Of a stretch of DNA of 64,000 nt, positions 45,233 to 54,332 are shown piece after piece. The notes under the pieces are model-generated. The model searched no databases and was not told the DNA's origin. It was given only the letters and a program-made list of their open reading frames with translations. The first letter of the stretch is position 1, and each line of letters opens with the position of its first letter. Origin of the DNA: JBBSTY01 sp038235385 (lineage in GTDB: Bacteria > Actinomycetota > Acidimicrobiia > Acidimicrobiales > Acidimicrobilacustridaceae); assembly GCA_038235385.1 (NCBI GenBank), contig JBBSTY010000003.1:1-64000 (forward strand), in the 5' to 3' direction. The translations under genes and the position numbers were made by a program.

Positions 45233-46042
45233 ATGAGCAGCCTGACGACCGACGAGCTCTTCTCCGTGACCGGCAAGGTGGTGCTCGTCACCGGGGGCTC
45301 TCGGGGCATCGGCGAGATGATCGCCGCCGGGTTCCTGGCCAACGGCGCCAAGGTCTACATCAGCTCACGGAAGGCCGACGTGTGCGACGCCACCGCGTCG
45401 CGTCTGGCGTCCGAGTTCGGCGGCGAGTGCATCTCCGTCCCCGCCGACGTGTCGGTGATGGAGGGGATCGACGCCCTCGCCGCGCAGATCGCCGATCGCG
45501 AATCGCAGCTCGACGTGCTGGTGAACAACGCGGGCGCGTCGTGGGGCGCACCGATCGACGAGTTCCCCGAGGTGGGCTGGGACAAGGTCATGGACACCAA
45601 CGTCAAGAGCGTCTTCTTCTTGACCCAGCGGCTGCTTCCCCTGCTCGAGGCCGGCGCCACCGCCGACGATCCGGCGCGGGTCATCAACATCGGATCCATC
45701 GACGGCATCCGACCTCCGACGTTCGACACCGTCTCCTACGGTCCGTCGAAGGCGGCCGTGCACACCCTCACGGGCCAGTTGGCGGGCAAGCTCGTCCGTC
45801 GCAACATCCTCGTCAACGCGATCGCTCCGGGTCCGTTCCCGACCTGGATGCTCAGCACCGGCGTGGGCACCGGCGGCGACGTCGAAGGCACCGACTGGGA
45901 CGCGCTCGGCGCGACGATGCCGCGAGGTCGGATCGGGACCGCCGAGGACATCGCCGGGCTGGCCATCTTCCTCGCGTCGAGGGCGGGCGCGTTCACGGTC
46001 GGCGCGGTCATCACGTGCGACGGCGGCGTGGTCGTCTCCTGA
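45233..46042 (+). CDS. Short-chain dehydrogenase/reductase (SDR)
   Basis: A 269-residue classical SDR. The NAD(P)-binding TGGSRGIGEMIAAGF is near residue 20 and NNAG near 100. Catalytic residues are the Ser in NIGSIDGIRPP and the YGPSK Tyr/Lys pair. C-terminal MPRGRIGTAEDIAGLAIFLAS and ITCDGGVVVS are family hallmarks. In the SRG pocket, Ser-Arg after TGG suggests NADP(H) preference. A GAGGGGGAT ribosome-binding site precedes ATG 45233. The substrate is unknown. It stands between the methyltransferase and the chloride-channel gene. Confidence 0.9.
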   Translation: MSSLTTDELFSVTGKVVLVTGGSRGIGEMIAAGFLANGAKVYISSRKADVCDATASRLASEFGGECISVPADVSVMEGIDALAAQIADRESQLDVLVNNAGASWGAPIDEFPEVGWDKVMDTNVKSVFFLTQRLLPLLEAGATADDPARVINIGSIDGIRPPTFDTVSYGPSKAAVHTLTGQLAGKLVRRNILVNAIAPGPFPTWMLSTGVGTGGDVEGTDWDALGATMPRGRIGTAEDIAGLAIFLASRAGAFTVGAVITCDGGVVVS

Positions 46043-46113
46043 GTCCGATCCCCGGAGCGCGACGCATCCGCGACCCGGATCGGCAGCGCGACCGCGACGG
46101 TAAGATCGCCGGC

Positions 46114-47415
46114 TTGGGCGACGAGACCTCGGACGAGGGGCAGGAACAACCGATCGGTGGCGAGACGACGGTGCTCGGCCACCGGTTGCGCCGGCTGCCG
46201 CGCACCATCGCCGTGGCCGCGGCGCTCGGGGCGATCGGGGGCCTCGCAACCGTGGCCTTCATCCGCGTGCTCGAGGGTGGCCAGCACCTGTTGTGGACGT
46301 CGATCCCCGAGGCGCTCGGGATCGAGCCCAACGTCTGGTTCTTCGTCATCCCGGTGGTGTTGATCGGCGCGGTGCTCCTGGGGCTCGCTCGGCACCACCT
46401 CGGCGAGTACCCGGTGACCATCGAGGATGCGATCGAGGACCACAAGCGCACCGGCGAGTTCGATCACCGTCACGTGTGGCAGGCCGCGGTCATCTCGTTC
46501 ATCTCCCTCGGGTTCGGGGCCGCCCTCGGGCCCGAAGCCGCCCTCATGGCGATCCTCGGCGGGCTCGGCAGCTGGATCGCCCGAGTCATCGACGCCAACA
46601 CCACCGAGGGAAGTGACATCTCGTTCGTCGGCATCTCGGGGGCGATGGGCGCGCTCTTCGGGACGGCCGGCGCCGCCATGCTCACCTTCGACCCGCGCGG
46701 TTCCGACGCCGACGACGCGAAGTCCGGCCGGCTCCTCCGCGTCGTTCCCGGGCTGGCCGCCGCGTTCGCCGGCCTCCTCGTCTATCGCCACCTCGGATCG
46801 TCGAGCTCCTACTTCGACCTCGGGTTGCCCGACTACTCGCTCACCCTCGCCGACCTCGCGTGGTCCGTGCCGGTCGCCCTGGTGAGCGCCTTGGCCGGTC
46901 TGGTGTTCCTCGCCGTCGGACGGGGCACCGATCGTCTTCTCGCTCCGCTCGACGGACGTCCGATCCTCGAGTCGGTCGCCGGCGGCCTCGGTTTCGCGCT
47001 CCTCGCCACCAGGTCGTCGCTGGTCCTCTTCTCCGGGCACGAAGGCACCGACACGCTCATCACCGGGTACGGGGCCGACTCGGTCGGGTTCCTCGTGGCC
47101 GTCGCCATCGCCAAGCTGATCGCCGCCGCGCTGCTCCTGAGCGCCAAGTGGAAGGGCGGTCGGTTCTTCCCGCTCATGTTCGTCGGCGCCGCGCTCGGTC
47201 TCGCCATGAGCCAGGGGATGAGCGCGATCGGCGAGGTCCCGGCCCTCGCCGCCGGCATGACCGCGGTGGTCGGTGTGCTCATGCGGCGCCCGGTGCTGGC
47301 AGTGGGTCTGATGGTGCTGTTCTTCCCCATCGCGGCGTGGCCCGTCGTCGTCCTCGCGGCGGTGATCGGAGCGACGGCCGGCACCCGCATCGGAGCCCGG
47401 ATCGAAGACCACTGA
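46114..47415 (+). CDS. ClC-family chloride channel/antiporter
   Basis: A 433-residue membrane protein with about ten helices. The ClC selectivity motif GxGxPE-like appears as GFGAALGPEAALMAI near residue 147 with the gating Glu. The GKEGP/GXFXP-type motif is KWKGGRFFPLMFVGAALG. Short hydrophilic N-terminus (EQPIGGETTVLGHRLRRLP) then the first helix. Bacterial ClC proteins are H+/Cl- antiporters or channels; which one cannot be told. The start is uncertain: TTG 46114 lies 7 bp after TAAGAT; later in-frame GTG codons exist. No CBS domain is fused. Confidence 0.85.
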   Translation: MGDETSDEGQEQPIGGETTVLGHRLRRLPRTIAVAAALGAIGGLATVAFIRVLEGGQHLLWTSIPEALGIEPNVWFFVIPVVLIGAVLLGLARHHLGEYPVTIEDAIEDHKRTGEFDHRHVWQAAVISFISLGFGAALGPEAALMAILGGLGSWIARVIDANTTEGSDISFVGISGAMGALFGTAGAAMLTFDPRGSDADDAKSGRLLRVVPGLAAAFAGLLVYRHLGSSSSYFDLGLPDYSLTLADLAWSVPVALVSALAGLVFLAVGRGTDRLLAPLDGRPILESVAGGLGFALLATRSSLVLFSGHEGTDTLITGYGADSVGFLVAVAIAKLIAAALLLSAKWKGGRFFPLMFVGAALGLAMSQGMSAIGEVPALAAGMTAVVGVLMRRPVLAVGLMVLFFPIAAWPVVVLAAVIGATAGTRIGARIEDH

Positions 47416-47473
47416 TCGCCGTGGCGCTCATCGACTGCGGGGCGCCCCCCGTCGCGGCTGCTAGACCGATGAG

Positions 47474-48733
47474 GTGACCGGATCGGATGTGATCATCACC
47501 GCGGCCGATCGACCACGGTTCGATCCCTTCGCACCCGGGTTCATCGCATCGCCGTTCGAGCAGTACGCCGCGCTCCGCGATCACGACCCGGTGCACCGCT
47601 CCCGGCTGCTCGAGTCGTGGATCGTCACCCGCTACGGAGACGTCGACCGGCTCCTGCGTGACTCGTCGCTGTCGAGCGACATCGCCAACGCGACACCGAC
47701 GACCATCACCCAGATCGAGCTCGACGGGATCGCCGAGCACCCCCGCTGGTCGCAGACCATCGTCCACATGGACGATCCCGATCACCGCCGGGTGCGCACG
47801 CTCATGGCCGAGCCCTTCCGGGTGCGCGAGATCGGTCGACTCCGAGAGCTCGTCGAGGCACGGGTCGGCGAACGGCTCGACCAGCTCCGGCGCCGGGCCG
47901 GACCGGGCACCACCTCGATCGATCTGATCACGGATCTGGCCTACCCGCTGCCGGTGGAGATCTTCTCGAGCTGGCTCGGGGTCCCCGACGAAGCCCACCC
48001 GCAGTTCCGGTCGTGGACGCGATGGGTGGCGCGCAGCCGGGATCCGATGAGCCCCGACGAGCGCACGGAGCTCTTTGCGGCGTTGGACGCCATGGTCGGG
48101 TACCTGGCCGACCAGGTCGAGATCAAGCGGCGCGCCCCGGCCGGTGATCTGCTCTCGTACCTCGTCCAGGCGGAGCAGGACGGCGAACGGCTCTCCCCCG
48201 ACGAGCTGATGTCCCAGCTCATCACCTTGTACATGGCCGGCCACGAGCCGACCGCGGGCCTGATCGGCAACGGCATGTTGGCGCTCCTGCGCGCGCCCGA
48301 CGAGCTCGCCCGGCTCCGCGCCGCCCCGGACCTGATGCGCACCGCCGTATCCGAGATGCTGCGCTTCGACGGACCGAACCAGTTCGTGCGACGGGTCACC
48401 ACCGCGCCCACGGCGGTCGGCGACATCGAGCTCCCGGCCGGCGAGGTCCTCTACCTCGGTCTCGCCTCGGCCGATCGCGACCCCCGCCGCTGGGGTGCAA
48501 CAGCCGACACACTCGTCGTGGATCGGCACGATTCGGGCAACCACCTCCAGTTCGGCGCCGGTCCCCACTCGTGCATCGGCTCGCACCTGGCGCGGCTCCA
48601 GGCCGAGCTCGTCCTGGGCGCGTTCCTCGACCGACTCGAGGGCCTCGAGCTCGCCGGCGAACCCGTCTGGAGCACCCGCATGTTCATCCGCGGTCTGAGC
48701 TCTCTGCCGGTTCGCTGCTCGATCGCTCCCTAG
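47474..48733 (+). CDS. Cytochrome P450
   Basis: A 419-residue soluble bacterial P450. The I-helix is LYMAGHEPTAGLIGN, with an AGHEPT version of the oxygen-activation motif. The K-helix ExxR is SEMLRFDGPNQFVRR, and the haem-thiolate loop is FGAGPHSCIGSHLARLQ with the Cys. HMDDPDHRRVRTLMAEPF is the C-helix. It needs ferredoxin and reductase partners, none of which are in the window. The substrate is unknown. GTG 47474 follows TAGACC by 6 bp, a leaderless-like layout with an imperfect -10. It converges with the GT-C gene, 76 bp apart. Confidence 0.94.
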   Translation: MTGSDVIITAADRPRFDPFAPGFIASPFEQYAALRDHDPVHRSRLLESWIVTRYGDVDRLLRDSSLSSDIANATPTTITQIELDGIAEHPRWSQTIVHMDDPDHRRVRTLMAEPFRVREIGRLRELVEARVGERLDQLRRRAGPGTTSIDLITDLAYPLPVEIFSSWLGVPDEAHPQFRSWTRWVARSRDPMSPDERTELFAALDAMVGYLADQVEIKRRAPAGDLLSYLVQAEQDGERLSPDELMSQLITLYMAGHEPTAGLIGNGMLALLRAPDELARLRAAPDLMRTAVSEMLRFDGPNQFVRRVTTAPTAVGDIELPAGEVLYLGLASADRDPRRWGATADTLVVDRHDSGNHLQFGAGPHSCIGSHLARLQAELVLGAFLDRLEGLELAGEPVWSTRMFIRGLSSLPVRCSIAP

Positions 48734-48809
48734 GACCACGACGCCGCCACCGGTGCCAGACCGGGAAGCACCTCCTCGCCCGAGGGGGGACGGGCCGGGC
48801 TCGTCGCGC

Positions 48810-50318
48810 TCAGCTGCCGGTGTCGAGCTCGACCACGTCGACGCGCATGCTGGGCTGGGTGTTCGGATCGGTCTTGGAGATGAACGTGGCCACGATGCGT
48901 GCACCGGGGGGGAGCTCGGGTTCGACGGTCGACGGCATGGCGACGTAGGTGGCCCACCTCGGCGGGTCGACCGGTTTGCGGGTGTTCAACGGACACGTCT
49001 CGGCGATCGGCGTCTCGATGGCCTCGTACGCGAACCAGCCGAAGCAGGTCGAGATGACGTCGCCGGGCTCGACGATGGACGCCAGGTACTTCGCCGCCTC
49101 GCGTCGGGTCGACTCGACCTCCTCGCCCTCGCTGGCCTGGGGACCGTTCACCACGGAGTTCGCCAGGTTGCGGAACCGTCCGCCCGGTTCGTCGCGCATC
49201 CCGAGCGCGACGGCGACGAGCGCGACGGCGGCGATGCCCACACCGACCTTCCACCACCCCGGAGCCAGGTCGACGGCCGTGGCCACGGCGCACGCCGCCG
49301 AGATCGCCAGCGGCGCGTACAGCGCCGTGAGGTACCAGGGGTAGCGATCCCCGAGCGGGATCACCGAGAACGCCAGGCCGTGGAGCGCCGGCCACACCAG
49401 GCACACCACCAACGCGAGTCCGGCGCGACGGTGGCGCTTCGTGACCCAGTAGGCAGCGACCACCGCGGCGGCGGCGAGCAGCACCATCGGGATCATCCGT
49501 TGGTTCCGCAACAACTCGATGATCCACGTCGAGCTGACGTCGGCTGCCGGGTTCACGACCTCGGCGGACGCCTTCTGCGTGAAGCTGTAGGGGATCACCG
49601 ACCCGAAGTACGCCGTGGCCACGAGCATCCAGGGCGTGAAGGTGACCGCCGCGGCGCCGAGGACCCGCCACGGCGGTCGACGCATGATGCCGAGGTACAC
49701 CAGGACGACGGCGACGAGCAACAGACCGGCGTCGAGCTTGTTGATCACGGCCAACCCGAGGATGACACCGGCCCACCCATCGCGGTCCTCGCGAAGGGCG
49801 ATGATCACCGCGAGACCGAGCACGACCGCGAACGCGGATTCCATGCCCGACAGCGACTGCGCGAGGAAGTCCAGCCACGTGAGGAGGAAGATCGCGGCGA
49901 GGACCGCAGCAACCATCCCCGCGATCCGTTCGGCGAGGTAGGTGGCCATGCCGACCGCGACCGCATAGCAGACGATGCACACCGCTCGGGCGGCGGTGGG
50001 GAGGTCCATCCCGAGGCCGAGGACGGCGAGGACCAACGTGTAGAGCGGCGCGCTGGCGCCGTTGGTCTTGTCGAAGTCGTTGTAGGTCCACCCGTGACCG
50101 TGGCCGATGCGCCAGGCGTAGCGCATGGTGATCGCGGCGTCGTCGTAGAGGACGCCCGGACGGTTGCGCCACGCGACGACGAGCGCCACGAGCACGACGC
50201 CGCCGACCAGGATCGCGACCCTCCGCTGCACGATGTGGTCGACGAGCGTCATCGGAGTCCGACGCTGCGTCCTGTCGGCGCCAGCTCCCTCGGGCGGAGC
50301 CGTCTCAGTCGCGGTCAT
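48810..50318 (-). CDS. GT-C family membrane glycosyltransferase
   Basis: A 502-residue polytopic protein. The first extracytoplasmic loop has the GT-C acidic pair in RPGVLYDDAAITMRYAWRIGHGHGW, followed by TNGASAPLYTLVLAVLG. About ten more helices (AGMVAAVLAAIFLLTWLDF, AGLALVVCLVWPALHGLAF) and a C-terminal soluble domain of ~150 residues (FGWFAYEAIETPIAETCPLN) follow. Such enzymes transfer polyprenyl-linked sugars outside the membrane. ATG 50318 was selected; the reading frame extends upstream without recognisable sequence. It is the first gene of the polysaccharide locus. Confidence 0.85.
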   Translation of the reverse strand: MTATETAPPEGAGADRTQRRTPMTLVDHIVQRRVAILVGGVVLVALVVAWRNRPGVLYDDAAITMRYAWRIGHGHGWTYNDFDKTNGASAPLYTLVLAVLGLGMDLPTAARAVCIVCYAVAVGMATYLAERIAGMVAAVLAAIFLLTWLDFLAQSLSGMESAFAVVLGLAVIIALREDRDGWAGVILGLAVINKLDAGLLLVAVVLVYLGIMRRPPWRVLGAAAVTFTPWMLVATAYFGSVIPYSFTQKASAEVVNPAADVSSTWIIELLRNQRMIPMVLLAAAAVVAAYWVTKRHRRAGLALVVCLVWPALHGLAFSVIPLGDRYPWYLTALYAPLAISAACAVATAVDLAPGWWKVGVGIAAVALVAVALGMRDEPGGRFRNLANSVVNGPQASEGEEVESTRREAAKYLASIVEPGDVISTCFGWFAYEAIETPIAETCPLNTRKPVDPPRWATYVAMPSTVEPELPPGARIVATFISKTDPNTQPSMRVDVVELDTGS

Positions 50319-50404
50319 GCACAAGTATCGCCTCATCTCGCGCCGTGGCTCACGCGCTGCCGCACTCGGCGGTCCCGGGCACGTCCCCACTACCATCGCC
50401 CGTC

Positions 50405-51805
50405 GTGCCCGAACTGCCACCGCCGCGGCCCACACCGTCGACAACGTCTCCGGAGCGATCGGGATTGGCCGTCTCGGTCGAGCCGATCCCCGAGCGCGAC
50501 GCCGTGGCGCTGACCTGGTCGATCGACTCGGACGTGGCCCGCCGTTGGGGTGCCCCGGCGGCGGCCGCCGTCTCCGGGTACGACGTCTGGGTCTGCCTCG
50601 AGGATCTCTGCATCCCGTGGAACACCCGGGGTCGCCTGTGGACCACCGATCACCTCGATCTGCCGAACCAGCTGGTGGCCCAGTCCGTCCCGGTGACGCT
50701 CGAGCTCCGGGTCGTCGTCGAGTGGGCCGACGGGACCCGATCCGCGGCCATCGCCGCGCCGTTCGTCGTCCCGCCCATCTACGACGTGCCGCCGAGCGCC
50801 GACTTCGAGCTGGGTCGCGCCGACGTCCTGGTCGACAACGACGCCCGCCTCCAGGCCGGGCTCACGTACTGGCCCGACGGTGGCGTGGGACTGGCGACGA
50901 TCGACGGGACCACCTACGGGTTCGCGTCCAACGGGCCGCGCTGCTCGCGCTGGCGCATCGATCCGCACCGGTTCCTCGGCGAGGTCCTGGCACGGTCCGA
51001 GCCGATCCGCGCGATCGACCACGAGCTCGACTACGCGTCGGGTAGCTCCGTCTGGGTCGACCCCGACACCGGCACCGTCCTGCTCTTCTTCCACGAGGAG
51101 GTGCACCCCGACGGCGACGATCTCCGGTTCTGGAGCGCGATCGGCCTGGCCGTCAGCCACGACGCCGGTGCCACCTTCACCAGCCTCGGTCGGATCATCA
51201 GTCCGAACATCACGATCGACGATCCCCGCCGTGTCGCGCTCACCGAGGTCGGAGGTGCTCCGTTCGTGGTGCACGACGGGATGTTCCACATCTACTTCCG
51301 TGAGACGCTCGCCTCGGGGGCGGTGCTCAACATGAGCGTCGCCCGCGCGCCGGTGGCCGAGGTGCTCGCCGAGGCCCTCGCCGGACGTGCGATCGAATGG
51401 CGCAAGCACCGCGATGGAGCGTGGTCCGAGCCGGGGCTCGGCGGAGCGGCGTCGGACCTGTTCGAGCCGTCGGCCGCCACCCGCTGGTTCGACGCCATCC
51501 ACCTCGCCGATCCCGACATCTACGCGATGGTGTGCTCCGACGGCATGAGCGACACGTGGGCGTACAGCATCCGCACCAGTGATGACGGTGTCCGGTGGAC
51601 CTCCCCGGAGCGTCTGGGCGAGGTGGAGGTCGGGGGCGAACTGCTGTACCTGGCACTCGCCGCACCGGATCCGGCCCGGTCCAAGGTCGTCGTCGGCGAC
51701 ACGTTCGATCTGTACCGGACACGCAGCGCGTCGGGCGGCGGCCGCCGGTGGGACGACGCCGTGCTCGAACGACGATGCGTCCACGTGGTGGCCCGACCAC
51801 GCTGA
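50405..51805 (+). CDS. Asp-box beta-propeller protein, glycosidase-like
   Basis: A ~466-residue protein. Two Asp-box/BNR motifs of propeller hydrolases are visible: SHDAGATFTS (about residue 260) and SDDGVRWTS (about 397). Around them are strands such as GVGLATIDGTTYGFASNG, SVWVDPDTGTVLLFFHEEVHPDG and FHIYFRETLASG, the five-bladed arrangement of GH43/32/68-type enzymes. No signal peptide is seen, so it may act on cytosolic or activated sugars, or be non-catalytic. GTG 50405 follows TACCAT by 8 bp; an upstream ATG (50345) in frame is also possible. Divergent from the GT-C gene. Confidence 0.7.
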   Translation: MPELPPPRPTPSTTSPERSGLAVSVEPIPERDAVALTWSIDSDVARRWGAPAAAAVSGYDVWVCLEDLCIPWNTRGRLWTTDHLDLPNQLVAQSVPVTLELRVVVEWADGTRSAAIAAPFVVPPIYDVPPSADFELGRADVLVDNDARLQAGLTYWPDGGVGLATIDGTTYGFASNGPRCSRWRIDPHRFLGEVLARSEPIRAIDHELDYASGSSVWVDPDTGTVLLFFHEEVHPDGDDLRFWSAIGLAVSHDAGATFTSLGRIISPNITIDDPRRVALTEVGGAPFVVHDGMFHIYFRETLASGAVLNMSVARAPVAEVLAEALAGRAIEWRKHRDGAWSEPGLGGAASDLFEPSAATRWFDAIHLADPDIYAMVCSDGMSDTWAYSIRTSDDGVRWTSPERLGEVEVGGELLYLALAAPDPARSKVVVGDTFDLYRTRSASGGGRRWDDAVLERRCVHVVARPR

Positions 51806-51913
51806 GAGCGATCCGGCGGAGGGCGTCGAAAACGAGTCGATTGACCCCTTCCGGAGCACCCCTGCGTGCCGGTACTCTGCGATGGTGCGGAGCAGGTAGA
51901 GGGGTGGCGGACA

Positions 51914-53035
51914 GTGCAGGTCAGCGTCGCCATGGCGACATGGCAGGGCGAACGGTTTCTTCCGGAGCAGTTGGCGAGCCTGCTCGACCAGACGCGCCTT
52001 CCCGATGAGATGGTCGTCATCGACGACGCGTCCACGGACGGGACCCGCGAGGTGCTCGAGGCGTTCCGTGCGATCGCCCCGTTCCCGGTCGTCATCGTGA
52101 CGACCCCGAACCGCCAGGGCTCGACGCCAGCGTTCGCCCGGGCGATCGCTGCCGCGACGGGCGACATCATCGCCCTCGCCGACCAGGACGACATCTGGTT
52201 GCCCCACAAGCTCGCGCACCTCGAAGCGATCTTCGAGCGCGACCCCGCCACCACCTTCGCGTTCTCCGACGCGACCCTCATCGATGACGCCGGCGAGGCG
52301 ACCGAGGCCACGATGTGGCAGGTCCGTCGCTTCACGCCGGAGCTCCAGGAGCGGGTTCGGGCGCACCCCTTCACCGAGATCGCCCACCGCTTCCTCGCCA
52401 CCGGGTGCACGATCGCGTTCCGGCGCGAGCTCCGTTCCGTGCTCCTGCCGTTCCCCACCGGGTTCTCGTCGACCATCGACCCGATGGTCCACGATCGTTG
52501 GCTGTCGATCGTCCTGTCGGGCGCCGGGCGGGTCGCCGTCGTGGACGAGCCGCTCGTCGCCTACCGCATCCACGTCGACCAGCAGATCGGTCTCAACAGC
52601 ATCTCCGTCGCGCTCCCACTCTTCCAGCGCTACCTCCGACGACTGCGGGCACCGAGGACCGACACGGATTCGCCGCGCGTGTACCAGCTGACCCACCTCG
52701 TGGAGGCCCGATCCAGGTTGATCTCGAAGGGCCTCGTCGGCGGCGCGGCCCTCGAAGAGATCGATGCCGTGATCGCCCACCAATCACGTCGATGCCACCC
52801 CGCTCCGAGTCGGATCCGACGCGTGGCCCCCATCGCCGCCGAGCTCATACGCGGCAACTACCACCGATACTCCCGTGGGTGGTCGAGCGCGCTGATCGAT
52901 CTGACCGAGCGCGCCCCCCGCTCGCGCCGAGAGCGCCACGATCTGGTGCGACGGGACGACCCCCCATTGGAGGAACCCGCCGAGCCCCGGATCGAGCCGC
53001 CGCGACGCTCGACCTCGTGCTCCGCACCGCACTAG
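51914..53035 (+). CDS. Family 2 glycosyltransferase
   Basis: A 373-residue GT2. The nucleotide-sugar domain begins VQVSVAMATWQGERFLPEQLASLLDQTRLP, with VVIDDASTDGT, and the DxD-like LADQDDIW near residue 100. The domain continues to FSDATLIDD and TGCTIAFRRELRSVLLPF, the acceptor region. The ~110-residue C-terminus is basic and coiled, without membrane helices. Such enzymes add sugars to lipid-linked glycans. GTG 51914 has GAGGGG 10 bp upstream; a longer start at 51866 was rejected. It lies between the propeller protein and the methyltransferase/ABC block. Confidence 0.87.
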   Translation: MQVSVAMATWQGERFLPEQLASLLDQTRLPDEMVVIDDASTDGTREVLEAFRAIAPFPVVIVTTPNRQGSTPAFARAIAAATGDIIALADQDDIWLPHKLAHLEAIFERDPATTFAFSDATLIDDAGEATEATMWQVRRFTPELQERVRAHPFTEIAHRFLATGCTIAFRRELRSVLLPFPTGFSSTIDPMVHDRWLSIVLSGAGRVAVVDEPLVAYRIHVDQQIGLNSISVALPLFQRYLRRLRAPRTDTDSPRVYQLTHLVEARSRLISKGLVGGAALEEIDAVIAHQSRRCHPAPSRIRRVAPIAAELIRGNYHRYSRGWSSALIDLTERAPRSRRERHDLVRRDDPPLEEPAEPRIEPPRRSTSCSAPH

Positions 53036-53090
53036 AGGCGACGGGGCGACCGCACGGGTCTGCCGTCGTTCGGATCCGCCGTCGTTCGGG

Positions 53091-54293
53091 TCAGCGCCGG
53101 CCGGGAAGCACCTTCGCGACGCGACGTCGGAGCGCGATCCAGAGGCGCCCGTCCTTGGGGTTCGCCCGTCGGATCAGCTCGCGCACCAACCGGCCGGTGA
53201 GCACGTCGGTCGGCGATCGCAGCGCCCCCTCGATCGAACCCTCCACGTGTTCGGCACGAGCCTCCGCCGCTTCGGCGACCCGTCGGAGATCGTCACGCTC
53301 GGCGTCCCAGTGCGCCGCGGCGACCGACGCCTCCGAAGCGGCGACCCGCAGCGCCTCCTCAGCGGCGCGTTGCCCTTCGCGCGCCGCGTTCGCCTCGACC
53401 TCGAGTCGATCGGTCGTCCGACGGGCCTCGGCCTCCGCCAGTTCGGCGGCGGCGACCACGGCTCGCTCGGCGGCCAGCGCCGCCTCGTCCACGTCGAAGC
53501 CGTGCTCGAGCGGATGGTCACGTGGGGGGAACGTGAGTCGGTACGGGTAGGTGATCCCGACCTCGTCCTCGGTGAGGGGGGTCGCTCGCTTCTTGTGCCC
53601 GATGACCGCCTTGGGACGGTCGGCGCCGGGTTCGATGGCTGGCCACCGCCGCACCTCGATGTCCTCGAAGTGCCGAGCGATGAGGTTGACCATCCGCTGC
53701 AGCTGCGGCGCGAGGAGGTCGCGGTGCACCCGGCCGTTCGACTCCCGCCAGCTCCACAGCACCCCGGTGATGAAGAGCGAGTCGGCGAACACCGGCGTCT
53801 CGGGGTCCTCCCAGGGGAGATCGATGCCGCGAGCGACGTCTTCGCAGTCGATGACGTGGATCATGAACGACCCCGACGGCGACACCCAGCTCGCCAGGTT
53901 GGCGAGGAGGTGCTCGACCTCTCGGGTGGACTCGACGTACTGGTACCCGATCCAGAGGTTGGTGACCAGATCCCACTGGCCTTCCCACTCGGGTCGGGGG
54001 TCCATGTAGCTGCCCTCGAAGAAGGTGGCCCCGGGGTTCGCCTCCCGGGCGCTGGCCAGCATCGAGGGTGAGAGATCCAACCCGGCCCGCTCGACATCGG
54101 GGAAGTGCGACAGGTGGCCGCCGAGGCCGCACGCCACATCGAGCCATCGACCACCGGCGGGGAGGAGCTCACGGATCACGTCGACCTGGTAGGCGGTGAG
54201 GCTGTCGGTCCACGGGAGGCCGTAGGTGAAGCGCTCCTCGTAGGTCGACGCGTACCAGTCGTCGTAGACGCCAAGGATCTCATCGCGGTGCAC
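53091..54293 (-). CDS. SAM methyltransferase with C-terminal coiled coil (possible chain terminator)
   Basis: A 400-residue protein. Residues ~1-220 are a class I methyltransferase: RWLDVACGLGGHLSHFPDV is motif I, AGLDLSPSMLASARE follows, and FMIHVIDCEDVARGIDLPW and WPAIEPGADRP complete it. Residues ~265-365 are a long Ala/Glu/Arg heptad coiled coil (ELAEAEARRTTDRLEVEANA), followed by a basic C-terminus that could contact membrane. In E. coli O9a, WbdD is a methyltransferase-kinase with a coiled coil that caps and measures O-antigen chains; this protein shares the methyltransferase-plus-coil idea but I see no kinase domain. It follows the second methyltransferase and the ABC exporter genes on the same strand. 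Confidence 0.83.
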   Translation of the reverse strand: MHRDEILGVYDDWYASTYEERFTYGLPWTDSLTAYQVDVIRELLPAGGRWLDVACGLGGHLSHFPDVERAGLDLSPSMLASAREANPGATFFEGSYMDPRPEWEGQWDLVTNLWIGYQYVESTREVEHLLANLASWVSPSGSFMIHVIDCEDVARGIDLPWEDPETPVFADSLFITGVLWSWRESNGRVHRDLLAPQLQRMVNLIARHFEDIEVRRWPAIEPGADRPKAVIGHKKRATPLTEDEVGITYPYRLTFPPRDHPLEHGFDVDEAALAAERAVVAAAELAEAEARRTTDRLEVEANAAREGQRAAEEALRVAASEASVAAAHWDAERDDLRRVAEAAEARAEHVEGSIEGALRSPTDVLTGRLVRELIRRANPKDGRLWIALRRRVAKVLPGRR

Positions 54294-54332
54294 AGGGGGT
54301 CCTCTCGGGAGCAGCGTCGGGCGGGCAGCGGG

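Noticed and set aside
53062..53090. Two copies of GCCGTCGTTCGG in a 17-bp period
   Set aside because: Too short and low-complexity for this base composition; lies in a 55-bp gap with no other feature.
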